In this document: piece after piece, positions 37,460 through 45,971 of the stretch
How the letters are laid out: the number at the start of each line of letters is the position of its first letter
Numbering within the stretch: position 1 is the stretch's first letter
Source: Leptospira bourretii
GTDB taxonomy: Bacteria > Spirochaetota > Leptospiria > Leptospirales > Leptospiraceae
Direction: 5' to 3'
DNA length: 64,000 nucleotides
NCBI RefSeq assembly: GCF_004770145.1
Contig: NZ_RQFW01000022.1
Span: 186,001 to 250,000 of the forward strand
Program-made: the position numbers and the translations under genes
Notes under the pieces: generated by a model
What the model was told of the DNA's origin: nothing
What the model saw: the letters and a program-made list of their open reading frames with translations, nothing else
Database searches by the model: none

Positions 37460-37487
37460 TTGGCAAAGATCAATTATTGATTATGAT
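37460..37487 (+). promoter_or_regulatory. Sigma-70-type promoter before the Mpo1-like gene
   Basis: TTGGCA (37460-37465), 16-bp spacer, TATGAT (37482-37487), both near consensus. The expected transcript start falls about 7 bp downstream, close to the AAGGAG ribosome site at 37495-37500, giving a very short leader. Confidence 0.5.
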
Positions 37488-37506
37488 CAAGTGCAAGGAG
37501 TCATGT

Positions 37507-37842
37507 ATGGAAAAGAAATACAAAACACTCAAAGATTTTTTCCCCTTTTACTTAGAGGAACATAGCCATCCCTTCAATCGAGCTCTTCATTTTGTTGGAT
37601 CAAGTCTAGCATTAGGATGTATCCTTGGTTTTTTATCTACAGGTAAGTTCTATATCTTAGCATACGCTCTTGTTAGTGGGTATTTCTTTGCATGGATCGG
37701 ACATTTTTTTGTCGAAAAAAACCGACCGGCGACCTTTACCTATCCATTTTATTCTTTTATCTCTGATTGGATCATGTATTTCAAAATGCTAACGGGTCGC
37801 ATTGATGTTGAATTTGCCAAAATTAAGTCAAATAAAGGCTAA
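37507..37842 (+). CDS. Mpo1-like (DUF962) membrane protein
   Basis: 111 residues from ATG 37507, chosen because AAGGAG lies 6 nt upstream. Motifs YLEEHSHPFNRALHFVGSSLA and GHFFVEKNRPATFTYP...SFISDWIMY are those of the DUF962/Mpo1 family, whose yeast member is an iron-dependent dioxygenase acting on 2-hydroxy fatty acids; the His residues are conserved here. Two to three membrane helices. The lipoprotein gene starts 1 bp after its stop. Confidence 0.85.
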   Translation: MEKKYKTLKDFFPFYLEEHSHPFNRALHFVGSSLALGCILGFLSTGKFYILAYALVSGYFFAWIGHFFVEKNRPATFTYPFYSFISDWIMYFKMLTGRIDVEFAKIKSNKG

Positions 37843-37843
37843 G

Positions 37844-38434
37844 ATGAAACTTGTTCTCAACTTGCTTGTAACTGTTGTTTTGTTTATTGGTTGCCACCCG
37901 AAAGATATTTCCAAACAAGAGATCACTTCTCTTCGGGATGGGAACCACGAAAGTCTTTCTGTTTTTTCAAATTTAGTTTTGCCAAAAATTTTAGGACAAG
38001 AATTCAAACGATTCGAAACAGAAACAGACAAAGACCAAAAACACGAAGTACAAATCGTCTATGGAAGTAATTCAGCACTCACTTTCAATGATGCTTCGGA
38101 ATACAGAAAGACAAACACAGAATACCATAGTTTGGTTCTCCTTCGCATTGGTTATGCATTGGCCCTCCACCAGTTCCATAGACTTTCGTTAAGTCTTTCC
38201 AAACCTTTTTTCATCCAGGGAGAAAACAATCCTGATGCCGAAATCCAAGAAGCGGAAATTTTTAGAACCACCACTTCCAAAGCGGATTTAGATCTTTTTT
38301 GGGAAAATCACCCCAATTTTGATCCCTATCGTGCACCAAAGTTAGGTGAAAAAGAATGGGAAACTGTGACAGGAGAGATTCAAAAATTATGGAACGTGGA
38401 ATTGGATGAATTTAGTCGTGTGAAGTTGGAATGA
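37844..38434 (+). CDS. Putative lipoprotein of unknown function
   Basis: 196 residues from ATG 37844; the signal [13 protein letters not shown] ends at a lipobox Cys17. The mature part is hydrophilic, with a helical region ([26 protein letters not shown] in part) and an acidic C-terminal half. No domain recognised. It is coupled to the Mpo1-like gene, and its 3' end overlaps the convergent aat gene by 23 bp. Confidence 0.68.
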   Translation: MKLVLNLLVTVVLFIGCHPKDISKQEITSLRDGNHESLSVFSNLVLPKILGQEFKRFETETDKDQKHEVQIVYGSNSALTFNDASEYRKTNTEYHSLVLLRIGYALALHQFHRLSLSLSKPFFIQGENNPDAEIQEAEIFRTTTSKADLDLFWENHPNFDPYRAPKLGEKEWETVTGEIQKLWNVELDEFSRVKLE

Positions 38435-39077
38435 TCCAAGGATGAGCGTCACCTAACGCTCGCTCCAAACGATCTAAATAAGATAGTTTGGGAATTTCAT
38501 AGGCACCCAATTGCCAAGTCACATGATTGAGTTGTTGGGTGTCAAAAAGTTCAAATTGGGACTGATTTAATTTTTCGAACAAATGAAAGAGGCCGACCTT
38601 TCCAGCGTCGGACTCAAACGAAAACATACTTTCCCCGGCAAAAAACTTACCGATTGCAACCCCATAGACTCCACCCACCAAAACATTCTCAACATTCCAT
38701 ACTTCTACCGAATGTGCCCAACCCAACCTATGTAGTTCCGCATAACCTTCGATAAAGCCTGGAGTAATCCAAGTATTATCTTTTTCTCTGTAAGAACAAC
38801 CTTGCATCACAATCGAAAAGGCTTCGTTATAACTGATACGAAACTTTTTTTGTTTTACTTTTCTCTGAACAGTTTTGGAAAAATGAACTCTTTTTAAATC
38901 AAAAATAGCACGAGGATCAAGGCAATACCAACGAACCGGATCTTCTGACCATGGGAAAATTCCATGTTTATATGCATATAACAAACGCTCAACGGAAAAA
39001 TCCCCGCCCACAGCGACTAAATCTTCCTTCCAAGTCCTGGGGTTTTTAAAGAATTGTTCAAAACTCCTTTGTGTCAA
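38412..39077 (-). CDS. aat: Leucyl/phenylalanyl-tRNA--protein transferase
   Basis: 221 residues, standard for Aat. Motifs [54 protein letters not shown] and [19 protein letters not shown] are diagnostic. It adds Leu or Phe to N-terminal Lys/Arg of proteins, marking them for ClpAP degradation by the N-end rule. It overlaps the upstream exported-protein gene by 4 bp. Confidence 0.95.
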   Translation of the reverse strand: MTQRSFEQFFKNPRTWKEDLVAVGGDFSVERLLYAYKHGIFPWSEDPVRWYCLDPRAIFDLKRVHFSKTVQRKVKQKKFRISYNEAFSIVMQGCSYREKDNTWITPGFIEGYAELHRLGWAHSVEVWNVENVLVGGVYGVAIGKFFAGESMFSFESDAGKVGLFHLFEKLNQSQFELFDTQQLNHVTWQLGAYEIPKLSYLDRLERALGDAHPWIIPTSHD

Positions 39078-39805
39078 GGTTCCAATACTTCCTTGGGATA
39101 ATCATAAACGATTTTTACTTTTAAACTTTTCCCATTTTCATCATTGATATTGGAAAGTCCTTCAAATTGTAAAATCCGCCTGGTCCTGACATCATAAACC
39201 AAAAGAAAGGGTTTCACAACCTGTTTCAAAATAAAATTATCAATTTCCAATCGTAGATACAATGCAGGTCTTCCCTTCCACTCTCCATCTCGAATTTTTT
39301 CAACGGCGAATTTATAATCATCCAACTGGATCGGTGCTAGGAAATGAAAGGACATCCTTTCCCCTTTTGATAGTGGTTCCCAATTGTTTCTTACAAAATA
39401 ATCAAAACCGCCATCCATCACGGCAGGAGACTTGGGCGTATAGGTTCTTTCGGAAAGTGGATCTTCTTTTTTTCGTTTGGAAAATAAACGAACGGACTTT
39501 CCTTTTACGTCAGCACCTTCCGTATAACCATCGCGAAAGTCTTCTGTTTTAAAAGTTGGTACTTCTGAATTTTTATCGAATTCGATATGTTTGGTGCCAA
39601 AAACTTTTCCTTCTGCATCTTTGTATTGGATGTCTGAATAGATATGCTTTCCATTATTATAATATTCTTTATGATTGTCTGAATATATATACTTCCCAGT
39701 ACCCAAATCGTATGCTTTCCCGAAGTATTGGTATTTTGGTTTTTCCGCCCATAAAGGCAAAAAAGATGGAAAAACTATGGCAAAAAATAGGATTTTACGT
39801 ATCAT
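39074..39805 (-). CDS. Exported protein of unknown function upstream of aat
   Basis: 243 residues from ATG 39805 ([20 protein letters not shown] signal peptide); an upstream in-frame ATG would place the signal in the middle. The mature protein is Tyr/Lys/Asp-rich with probable beta strands ([22 protein letters not shown]) and ends near [15 protein letters not shown]. No family recognised with confidence. Only 12 bp separate its start from that of the divergent PilZ-like gene. Confidence 0.65.
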   Translation of the reverse strand: MIRKILFFAIVFPSFLPLWAEKPKYQYFGKAYDLGTGKYIYSDNHKEYYNNGKHIYSDIQYKDAEGKVFGTKHIEFDKNSEVPTFKTEDFRDGYTEGADVKGKSVRLFSKRKKEDPLSERTYTPKSPAVMDGGFDYFVRNNWEPLSKGERMSFHFLAPIQLDDYKFAVEKIRDGEWKGRPALYLRLEIDNFILKQVVKPFLLVYDVRTRRILQFEGLSNINDENGKSLKVKIVYDYPKEVLEP

Positions 39806-39817
39806 ACTGCTTAGACC

Positions 39818-40990
39818 ATGAAAAAATACAGACTGACTGACCAAAGGACAGTTTTGGGGATCATTTCCAAACTCACAACGACTGTTCTCCAAGATAAGGA
39901 TACCAAACAAAAGTTCACTCTCCAAAATCCAATGGCCGTCAATGATATCCTAAAATCGGTTCATATAACCATTTCAACCACAGAACCAATCCTAGTGAAA
40001 CCAAAGTCACTCGTTTGTGTTCTCAAAGAAAATCGAGTCGAACTCCGGGTCAAACCAGTCAATCCCTACCAAGATGATTTGCTCCAAGTTTACGAAATCC
40101 TCATCGAACCTCTGGAACGATCTGCCAAACGAGCGACCATCGAAGACATTTCAGCCTATGAATTGAAGATGGCACAAACTGCTGATTTGGGAACTGTGAT
40201 TTCCATTTATGGGAAAACTTCAATCATCAACCAAACATTGAATCAATGGCAAATCCATTTGGAACAAATCCTGACAAACAATGGTTACTTTATTAAAAAA
40301 ATTCAAATTGGTTTTTATTATGCTGCTGATACCCAACTGATGGAAGCACTTGCGAACTCCAAAGCACCATATTACGTACGTGATGCAAATAAACGAATCT
40401 TTTATACGGAAAGAGGTTTTTTTAGCCCTAAAAAACTAAGCGAAATTTATATACGTTCCTATTTAGATTCACTTCTATTAAACAATATAAAATCCACTTT
40501 GATTTTTCCGTTTTTTTCTAATGGAAAAGTATTACTTGGGTATTTTGAAATCTTAAGCAATCTACCAGATTTGGGAAATTCAGCACTCCAATCAAATCTG
40601 GAAGGCCCTGAAGGTATTGGTCCTTTACTAAGTTTTTTAGACCAAAAAGCGGAAGAATTTGTTTTTCAATTGGAATTTGCCTATGCCAAAGATTGGGAAA
40701 CCATCATTCGCACAACACCCGTTAGAGATATTAGCCAAGACGGCCGCGGAATCGGTTTAACCTTACCTACAGAAACCAACCTCGAAAATCGAATATTAGG
40801 TTCTCCTGTTTCGTTTCAGATGGTCATCAATTCTTCACCTTATACTTTTTTTGGAAGCCTTAGGAGTCTAAAAAAGGGAGAGTCTAATACAACAAATATT
40901 GGATTACAAATTTTCCAATGTGACAAACCAGAAGGGATGTCTTTACTCAGTACTTACGCATCGAATTTAATTGGAGAGGCTGTTTCGTGA
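39818..40990 (+). CDS. PilZ-like protein resembling leptospiral DUF1577
   Basis: 390 residues. The C-terminal third (about 300-385) has VRDISQDGRGIGLTLP, where the D-x-S-x-x-G core is the c-di-GMP motif of PilZ domains, followed by beta strands FQMVINSSPYTFFGSLRSL and NIGLQIF. The N-terminal two thirds resemble the other DUF1577-like protein at 55458-56582. No RxxxR motif is clear just before the PilZ core, so nucleotide binding is uncertain. Likely a cytoplasmic effector. The next gene starts within its stop codon. Confidence 0.6.
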   Translation: MKKYRLTDQRTVLGIISKLTTTVLQDKDTKQKFTLQNPMAVNDILKSVHITISTTEPILVKPKSLVCVLKENRVELRVKPVNPYQDDLLQVYEILIEPLERSAKRATIEDISAYELKMAQTADLGTVISIYGKTSIINQTLNQWQIHLEQILTNNGYFIKKIQIGFYYAADTQLMEALANSKAPYYVRDANKRIFYTERGFFSPKKLSEIYIRSYLDSLLLNNIKSTLIFPFFSNGKVLLGYFEILSNLPDLGNSALQSNLEGPEGIGPLLSFLDQKAEEFVFQLEFAYAKDWETIIRTTPVRDISQDGRGIGLTLPTETNLENRILGSPVSFQMVINSSPYTFFGSLRSLKKGESNTTNIGLQIFQCDKPEGMSLLSTYASNLIGEAVS

Positions 40991-41361
40991 CTCCAGAACA
41001 ATATGAAACGATTGTCAGTTTATTAACAGAAATTCAAAAAACCGGTGGATCCGATCCTTACCGTTTGGTTTTGTATTTAGTACCCAATGTAGGGATCATC
41101 TTCGGTACCACACTTTTGTTTTTTTTGTTTCAGTGGTGGCACAAACAAAAGATGGCACTCATTCAATCTGGGCAATACAAACCCTGGAGTTTTGACATCA
41201 GATTGTATTCCTTTTTCCTAGGTCTTTTGTTGACATTCACTGGTTTTGCCTTATCGTTTGTATTTATACTCGTCTTAGGAAGTTCTATGGCGATGTTAGG
41301 AGGGTTAATCCCATTCGCAATTGGACTCGGTCTCTTGACCTTCTACAAAATGTATCGGTAG
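40987..41361 (+). CDS. Small membrane protein with three helices
   Basis: 124 residues starting at a GTG that overlaps the stop of the PilZ-like gene (GTGA). Predicted helices at about 26-50, 72-93 and 98-120, with a short cytoplasmic loop (HKQKMALIQSGQYKPWS) typical of DUF6249-type proteins found beside sigma factors. The ECF sigma reading frame is already open through its 3' end. Confidence 0.68.
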   Translation: MTPEQYETIVSLLTEIQKTGGSDPYRLVLYLVPNVGIIFGTTLLFFLFQWWHKQKMALIQSGQYKPWSFDIRLYSFFLGLLLTFTGFALSFVFILVLGSSMAMLGGLIPFAIGLGLLTFYKMYR

Positions 41362-41426
41362 AGCCTGTACAAAGAATCTGCAATGAGGAAGATTGGAATT
41401 CTGTCCAATCGGTCCTAAGAGGAGAT

Positions 41427-41930
41427 GTGTCTCAATTCGAAGTGCTGATGAAGCGCTACCAAGGAATGGTATTTTCCCAAGCCAAAAAAGCCTTCCTCAC
41501 CAACGAAGAAGCCGAAGATTTTACCCAAGAAGTTTTTTTACAAACCTATGAGTCACTCAGTAAGTTCCGAGGTGAATCACAATTTTCCACTTGGTTGTTT
41601 CAAATCGCCAGGTTCCGCCTAACAAAAGTTTACAAAAAGAAAAAACTACCTCTTGTTGACTGGCAAGAGGACATCTCTTTTGTTGCTGATGAAAAGGGAA
41701 CATCTGTTGTTGAAATTTTAGATAAAGAAGAAACAAGTCATAATCTTCGATCGCTGATTTCCAAATTACCAAAATCATACCAAATGCCGATTCTCTTACA
41801 TTACTTTGAAAACAAACCTCTCAAAGAAATTGCATCCGACTTAAATATAAAACTTGGTACAATCAAAAGCCATATCTCCCGAGGAAAGGACCTTTTAAGG
41901 AAATGGTGGTCACATGAAATCGAAGTCTAA
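41427..41930 (+). CDS. ECF-family RNA polymerase sigma factor
   Basis: At least 167 residues. Region 2 is clear (FSQAKKAFLTNEEAEDFTQEVFLQTYESLSKFRG, FSTWLFQIARFRL) and region 4 is clear (LPKSYQMPILLHYFENKPLKEIASDLNIKLGTIKSHISRGKDLLRK). The GTG at 41427 is the first usual start codon, but homologous residues continue upstream in frame (SVQSVLRGDVSQFE), so the real start is probably earlier, near 41360. It is flanked by small membrane proteins; the following one overlaps by 17 bp and may be an anti-sigma factor. Confidence 0.88.
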   Translation: MSQFEVLMKRYQGMVFSQAKKAFLTNEEAEDFTQEVFLQTYESLSKFRGESQFSTWLFQIARFRLTKVYKKKKLPLVDWQEDISFVADEKGTSVVEILDKEETSHNLRSLISKLPKSYQMPILLHYFENKPLKEIASDLNIKLGTIKSHISRGKDLLRKWWSHEIEV

Positions 41931-42273
41931 CGCCCCATCCAAGAACACGGTCAACGTATTTCGCCACCCTGATCCCATGTTAAAACATTCGGAAGCGCCT
42001 CCTGTGATCCGCTTGCGAGTGTTAGGGCAAATTTTACCTCTCAAGTTTTTATTTTCATCTGTCGGACTTTCGATTTTGTTATTTATGATTCCGATGGGAA
42101 CGATGTTTTTATCAGTGCTTTTCGAAGAAAACACGGGATTACTTTTGCCCATTTTGATTAGTTCCAGTTTGTTTTTCTGTTTTTACTCTCTGGTACTTGG
42201 CTTTTTACTCCTCAACACAAGAATTCCTTTTCTGAATGAATGGAAAGAGAAACTTGGATTTGAAGAGGTCTAG
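41914..42273 (+). CDS. Small membrane protein coupled to the ECF sigma factor (possible anti-sigma)
   Basis: 119 residues. A basic N-terminal part of about 44 residues is followed by two predicted helices (about 45-67 and 76-102). It starts 17 bp inside the sigma gene, which indicates translational coupling and suggests it binds the sigma factor at the membrane. The zinc anti-sigma motif HxxxCxxC is absent, so it is not a classical ZAS protein. Confidence 0.68.
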   Translation: MKSKSNAPSKNTVNVFRHPDPMLKHSEAPPVIRLRVLGQILPLKFLFSSVGLSILLFMIPMGTMFLSVLFEENTGLLLPILISSSLFFCFYSLVLGFLLLNTRIPFLNEWKEKLGFEEV

Positions 42274-42280
42274 AATATTC

Positions 42281-42661
42281 GTGAAAGGTCTATTTGTTCT
42301 CCCATTTCTCTGTTTTGCCATGTCCCTTTCTGCCGAGGCTTTGCCTTCTGCCGAAGAATTTTTAAAAATGGAATTAGATAAGGCACTTCCTCTCATCGAA
42401 TCCCTTTCAAAAGAAGATTCCAAAGTTCTTGTATCTGAGCTCAGAACAGAAATCAAAAAGTCCTATCCTAAGGCTGACCATTTTTATTTCCTCATCTCCC
42501 ACTTGGAAGAAATCCAAGCCATCGAAAAAGAACAAGCCCGTCTTCGGTCCCTGCTTTGGGTCTACGGGCTCGCCTTCTTTTTGTTTTTTGGTTTCCTGGG
42601 GTTTTTGCTACTCAGGCAACGCCAGGCCATCCGAGACATCAACCAAATGCTCGGCAAATAG
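42281..42661 (+). CDS. Exported single-helix membrane protein
   Basis: 126 residues from GTG 42281, which opens directly on a signal sequence (KGLFVLPFLCFAMSLSAEA); an in-frame ATG at 42236 inside the previous gene is possible. The middle part is helical and acidic, a second membrane helix lies at about 90-110 (WVYGLAFFLFFGFLGFLLL) and a short basic tail follows. Perhaps an accessory of the sigma/membrane module. No family recognised. Confidence 0.62.
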   Translation: MKGLFVLPFLCFAMSLSAEALPSAEEFLKMELDKALPLIESLSKEDSKVLVSELRTEIKKSYPKADHFYFLISHLEEIQAIEKEQARLRSLLWVYGLAFFLFFGFLGFLLLRQRQAIRDINQMLGK

Positions 42662-42675
42662 ATAGATATCGTTTC

Positions 42676-42719
42676 TTTGTAATCATTTTGTATTCTTTTT
42701 GTAATGAATCCCTGTTACG
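42676..42719 (+). promoter_or_regulatory. Putative Pho box: tandem 11-bp repeats before the phoB-like gene
   Basis: Four consecutive 11-bp units: TTTGTAATCAT (42676-42686), TTTGTATTCTT (42687-42697), TTTGTAATGAA (42698-42708) and a weaker TCCCTGTTACG (42709-42719). PhoB-type regulators bind 7-bp repeats with a 4-bp spacer, exactly this period. The block sits 13 bp before the response-regulator start, consistent with autoregulation. Confidence 0.6.
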
Positions 42720-42732
42720 TTTGGATTAATTC

Positions 42733-43407
42733 ATGAAAATACTAATTGTAGATGACGAAGAAGACATTGCAGGACTCATCCAATTCCATTTAGAGGAAGA
42801 AGGATTCCAGACCGAAGTTTGTCATAATGGGATGGAAGTCCTCCCACGTTTAGAAAAACACTTACCCGATGGAATCATCTTAGATTTAATGTTACCGGGA
42901 ATCGGTGGGATGGATCTTTGCAAACGTATCAAAGAAAAATACCCTCACATTCCTATTCTAATGGTAACAGCAAAAACTGGGGAAACCGATGTGGTTCTTG
43001 GCCTTGAATTAGGTGCCGATGATTACATTCGCAAACCATTTAATATCCGAGAACTGGTTGCTCGCGTTAGAACCGTTACACGAAGAACTTCGGAACCTGG
43101 CCAAGAAGTCCAAGGAACCATTTCCACGGGAAAAATCCAAATCAATCCAACGGCACACAAAGTGTTTGTAGAAGGCACTGAGATTGACCTTACTTTAATC
43201 GAATTCAAACTCTTACAATTGTTTGCTGGAAATCCGGGAGTTGCTTTTTCAAGAGACAAACTTCTAGATCGAATTTGGGGAAAAGATGTTTTTGTTACAG
43301 ACAGGACTGTTGATGTAAATATCAAACGGCTTCGGGACAAATTACTTTCTGAAAAAGAAAGATTAGAAACCATTCGCGGGGTCGGTTACCGATTCCGAGA
43401 TGCGTAG
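42733..43407 (+). CDS. phoB: OmpR/PhoB-family response regulator
   Basis: 224 residues. The receiver domain has DDEED, phosphoacceptor Asp51 (IILDLMLPG), Thr in VTAK and Lys in IRKPF. The winged-helix domain (about 125-222) has LTLIEFKLLQLFAGNPGVAFSRDKLLDRIWGKDVFVTDRTVDVNIKRLRDKL. The nearest named type is PhoB, supported by the PhoR-like kinase overlapping 8 bp downstream and Pho-box-like repeats upstream; other OmpR types cannot be excluded. It would activate phosphate-starvation genes when phosphorylated. Confidence 0.85.
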   Translation: MKILIVDDEEDIAGLIQFHLEEEGFQTEVCHNGMEVLPRLEKHLPDGIILDLMLPGIGGMDLCKRIKEKYPHIPILMVTAKTGETDVVLGLELGADDYIRKPFNIRELVARVRTVTRRTSEPGQEVQGTISTGKIQINPTAHKVFVEGTEIDLTLIEFKLLQLFAGNPGVAFSRDKLLDRIWGKDVFVTDRTVDVNIKRLRDKLLSEKERLETIRGVGYRFRDA

Positions 43408-44764
43408 TTTTTTTTCTACATTACTTTTACTCAACTGGGGTCTCTTACTTGTTTTACTGACCCTGGCCTTGGGTGTGTTTTATATTTACGATTTAGTTGT
43501 ACCCGCTGTACGCCCACTCATCCTATTTGGTTTTGTTTTAATTTCTATTTTCGGTACGTTTTATATTTCCACAAACATTGCGATGCGAATCACAGATCCG
43601 CTTGCAACTGTTGAGAAAAAAACCAAAGAAATCAATGCAGGAGATTTTGGTGTTGAACTTTCTTCACCAGACATTCGAGAACTTGCAACACTGACTTCTT
43701 CCATTAATGAAATGGCAAGACGACTCAAAGTCCAATTTTTGGATCTAACAGTTGAAAAAGAAAAGTTTAATTATTTATTACAAAACTTAAAGGAAGGTGT
43801 CTTTGCCATTGATCGAAATGAAAAATTTTTATTTTTAAATCGTAATATTTCAGACACCTTAATTCAAAAAAACTCCCAATTTAAAGACTACGTTCCTGCC
43901 ATCAAAAATAAGGAACTCCTTAGTTTCATTAAAGATAAAATCCATCATGGAGTTGAAGGAAAAACAGAGTTCCAAGATGGACTTCATTTCTATACAGCTC
44001 GTATTTATCCCATCAAATCTGATTCCATGATCCAACTTTATATTGGTGTACTCTCAGACATCACGGAAGATAGGCAAAACCAACTCATCCGAGAACAATT
44101 TTTCCAAAATGCTTCTCACGAATTAAAAACTCCCATAACATCGATTAAAGGTTATGCAGAAACTCTGGAATATAAATTAAAACTTCCACAAGATTCGAAT
44201 GAACGAAAATTTTTAGACGCCATTCTCAGAAATACAGACCGACTCATACGGATTGTAGAAGATATGTTAACAGTTTCCAGATTGGAAAATCATAAAACAG
44301 TTTTAAACCTGACCGAGTTTTCTCTGTTTGATTTGGTAAAAAATGTATCCGATTCCTTGGGTGTGATTTACTCCCAGAAAAAACAAAATTTAGTTTTAAA
44401 CATCCCTTCCGATTTTCGTGTGAAAGCAGACCGGCTTCTACTCGAAGACCTTTTGGTGAATCTAATTTCTAACGCCTCAGCTTATAGCCCTGAAGGATCC
44501 AGTGTCATTGTCAGGACATCTTCTACAGCTGACAAAAACCAAATCCAAGTGGTGGACCAGGGAATTGGCATCTCCGCAGAAGACGCTGAACGAATCTTCG
44601 AACGGTTTTTCCGCGTGGATACCAACCGTTCCAGAAAAGAAGGTGGAACGGGGCTTGGACTTTCCATCGTAAAACACATCGCAAGACTCCATTCAGGAGA
44701 AGTATCCGTTTCTCAGAACCCCGAAGGCGGATCTATTTTCACCTTTGAATTCCCCAAAAAATAG
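43400..44764 (+). CDS. phoR: Sensor histidine kinase, PhoR-like
   Basis: 454 residues. Two membrane helices (about 5-30 and 38-60), a HAMP-like linker, a PAS domain (about 122-225), the dimerisation helix with phospho-His240 (ASHELKTPITSIKGYAE), and the ATPase domain with N, G1 and G2 boxes (NLISNASAYSPEG, VVDQGIGIS, EGGTGLGLSIVKH). This is the layout of PhoR, with only a short periplasmic loop. Its start overlaps the regulator gene by 8 bp. Tandem hairpins follow before argJ. Confidence 0.86.
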   Translation: MRSFFSTLLLLNWGLLLVLLTLALGVFYIYDLVVPAVRPLILFGFVLISIFGTFYISTNIAMRITDPLATVEKKTKEINAGDFGVELSSPDIRELATLTSSINEMARRLKVQFLDLTVEKEKFNYLLQNLKEGVFAIDRNEKFLFLNRNISDTLIQKNSQFKDYVPAIKNKELLSFIKDKIHHGVEGKTEFQDGLHFYTARIYPIKSDSMIQLYIGVLSDITEDRQNQLIREQFFQNASHELKTPITSIKGYAETLEYKLKLPQDSNERKFLDAILRNTDRLIRIVEDMLTVSRLENHKTVLNLTEFSLFDLVKNVSDSLGVIYSQKKQNLVLNIPSDFRVKADRLLLEDLLVNLISNASAYSPEGSSVIVRTSSTADKNQIQVVDQGIGISAEDAERIFERFFRVDTNRSRKEGGTGLGLSIVKHIARLHSGEVSVSQNPEGGSIFTFEFPKK

Positions 44765-44782
44765 ATTCTCGTAAGAGAAATC

Positions 44783-44807
44783 ACCGGATAGAATATTGGT
44801 ATCCGGT
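44783..44807 (+). other. Hairpins between phoR and argJ
   Basis: ACCGGATA (44783-44790) pairs with TATCCGGT (44800-44807), perfect 8 bp; a smaller one, TTCTC (44766-44770) with GAGAA (44775-44779), precedes it. The larger stem ends on the TAGG ribosome site of argJ, so it may limit argJ translation or act as an mRNA boundary. No U-tract follows. Confidence 0.45.
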
Positions 44808-44816
44808 AGGTTATTT

Positions 44817-45971
44817 ATGAAGTTTCCATTGGGATTTTATTCCTTCGGCAAAAACATAGGGATCAAAGACACAAGTTTAGATTTTGCAGTTATTTATTCA
44901 GAAAATCGATGTAAGGCGGCAGCCGTATTCACAAGGAATAATTTTCCTGGAGCACCCATTTACGTGGGCCGTGACCATATCAAAGATGGGTATTTACAAG
45001 CCATTGTCATCAATTCGAAAAATTCGAATGTGGCAACCGGAGAACAAGGAATCCAAAACTCGTACCAAATTTGTACGGAACTTGGTAAATCTTTAGGTAT
45101 ACCAACAGAAGACATCCTCCCCTCCTCCACAGGAGTGATTGGAGTTCCTCTCCCAATTGAAAAAATACTTAACGCTTGTTCTACAGCAAAAGCAGATTTA
45201 AAACCAGGGAATTTGGAAGAGGTGGCAGAAGCTATCATGACAACTGACACTCGTAAAAAAATCTCTTATCGTACGATCACAAACCAAGCAGGTGAAGGTG
45301 TTATGTTTGGAATTGCCAAAGGGGCTGGAATGATTGAGCCAAACATGGCAACCATGTTGTCTTATATCCTTTGTGATTATCTTCCTGAATCAGGGGATCT
45401 ACAAACAATCTTAAAACGAGTGGTGGATGTGACTTATAATTGTGTCACAATTGATTCGGATACTTCTACAAGTGATACAGTAGTACTAATGTGTTCTGGA
45501 GTTCTTGGGACCATCGCCGATGATGTTTTCGAATCTCATTTAAGAGAAATTGCCACTGACCTTTCCAAAATGATTGCCCGTGATGGGGAAGGAGCTTCCA
45601 AACTCATTGAACTCACAGTTTCTCATGGAAGAGATGATTTACAAGTGACAAAAATTGGAAAATCCATTCTTAATTCTCCTCTTGTGAAAACTGCCATTTA
45701 CGGAGGAGATCCCAATTGGGGAAGATTCGTAATGGCCATCGGCAAGGTGTTTGATGAACCAATTCCTTATGATTCATTAGAAATTCAATTAGGAGGAATC
45801 TCTGTTAAAGGTGCAGACAATAACACCAAAACAAAGTTAGCCGAATATCTAAAATCAAATGAAGAAATTCATATTTCTGTAATTCTAAATACTGGATCTT
45901 TTCAAAAAACTTTTTGGAGTTGTGATTTTACCGAAGGATATATCCAGGAAAACGCATATTACACAACATGA
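44817..45971 (+). CDS. argJ: Glutamate N-acetyltransferase / amino-acid acetyltransferase
   Basis: 384 residues from ATG 44817, which has TAGG upstream; the ATG at 44796 adds seven residues. The autocleavage site is in KGAGMIEPNMATML with nucleophile Thr179. Other motifs: ALPS-type STGVIG, DSDTSTSDT, GGDPNWGR. ArgJ transfers acetyl from N-acetylornithine to glutamate in arginine synthesis; many members also use acetyl-CoA. It overlaps the following membrane gene by 4 bp. Confidence 0.95.
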   Translation: MKFPLGFYSFGKNIGIKDTSLDFAVIYSENRCKAAAVFTRNNFPGAPIYVGRDHIKDGYLQAIVINSKNSNVATGEQGIQNSYQICTELGKSLGIPTEDILPSSTGVIGVPLPIEKILNACSTAKADLKPGNLEEVAEAIMTTDTRKKISYRTITNQAGEGVMFGIAKGAGMIEPNMATMLSYILCDYLPESGDLQTILKRVVDVTYNCVTIDSDTSTSDTVVLMCSGVLGTIADDVFESHLREIATDLSKMIARDGEGASKLIELTVSHGRDDLQVTKIGKSILNSPLVKTAIYGGDPNWGRFVMAIGKVFDEPIPYDSLEIQLGGISVKGADNNTKTKLAEYLKSNEEIHISVILNTGSFQKTFWSCDFTEGYIQENAYYTT

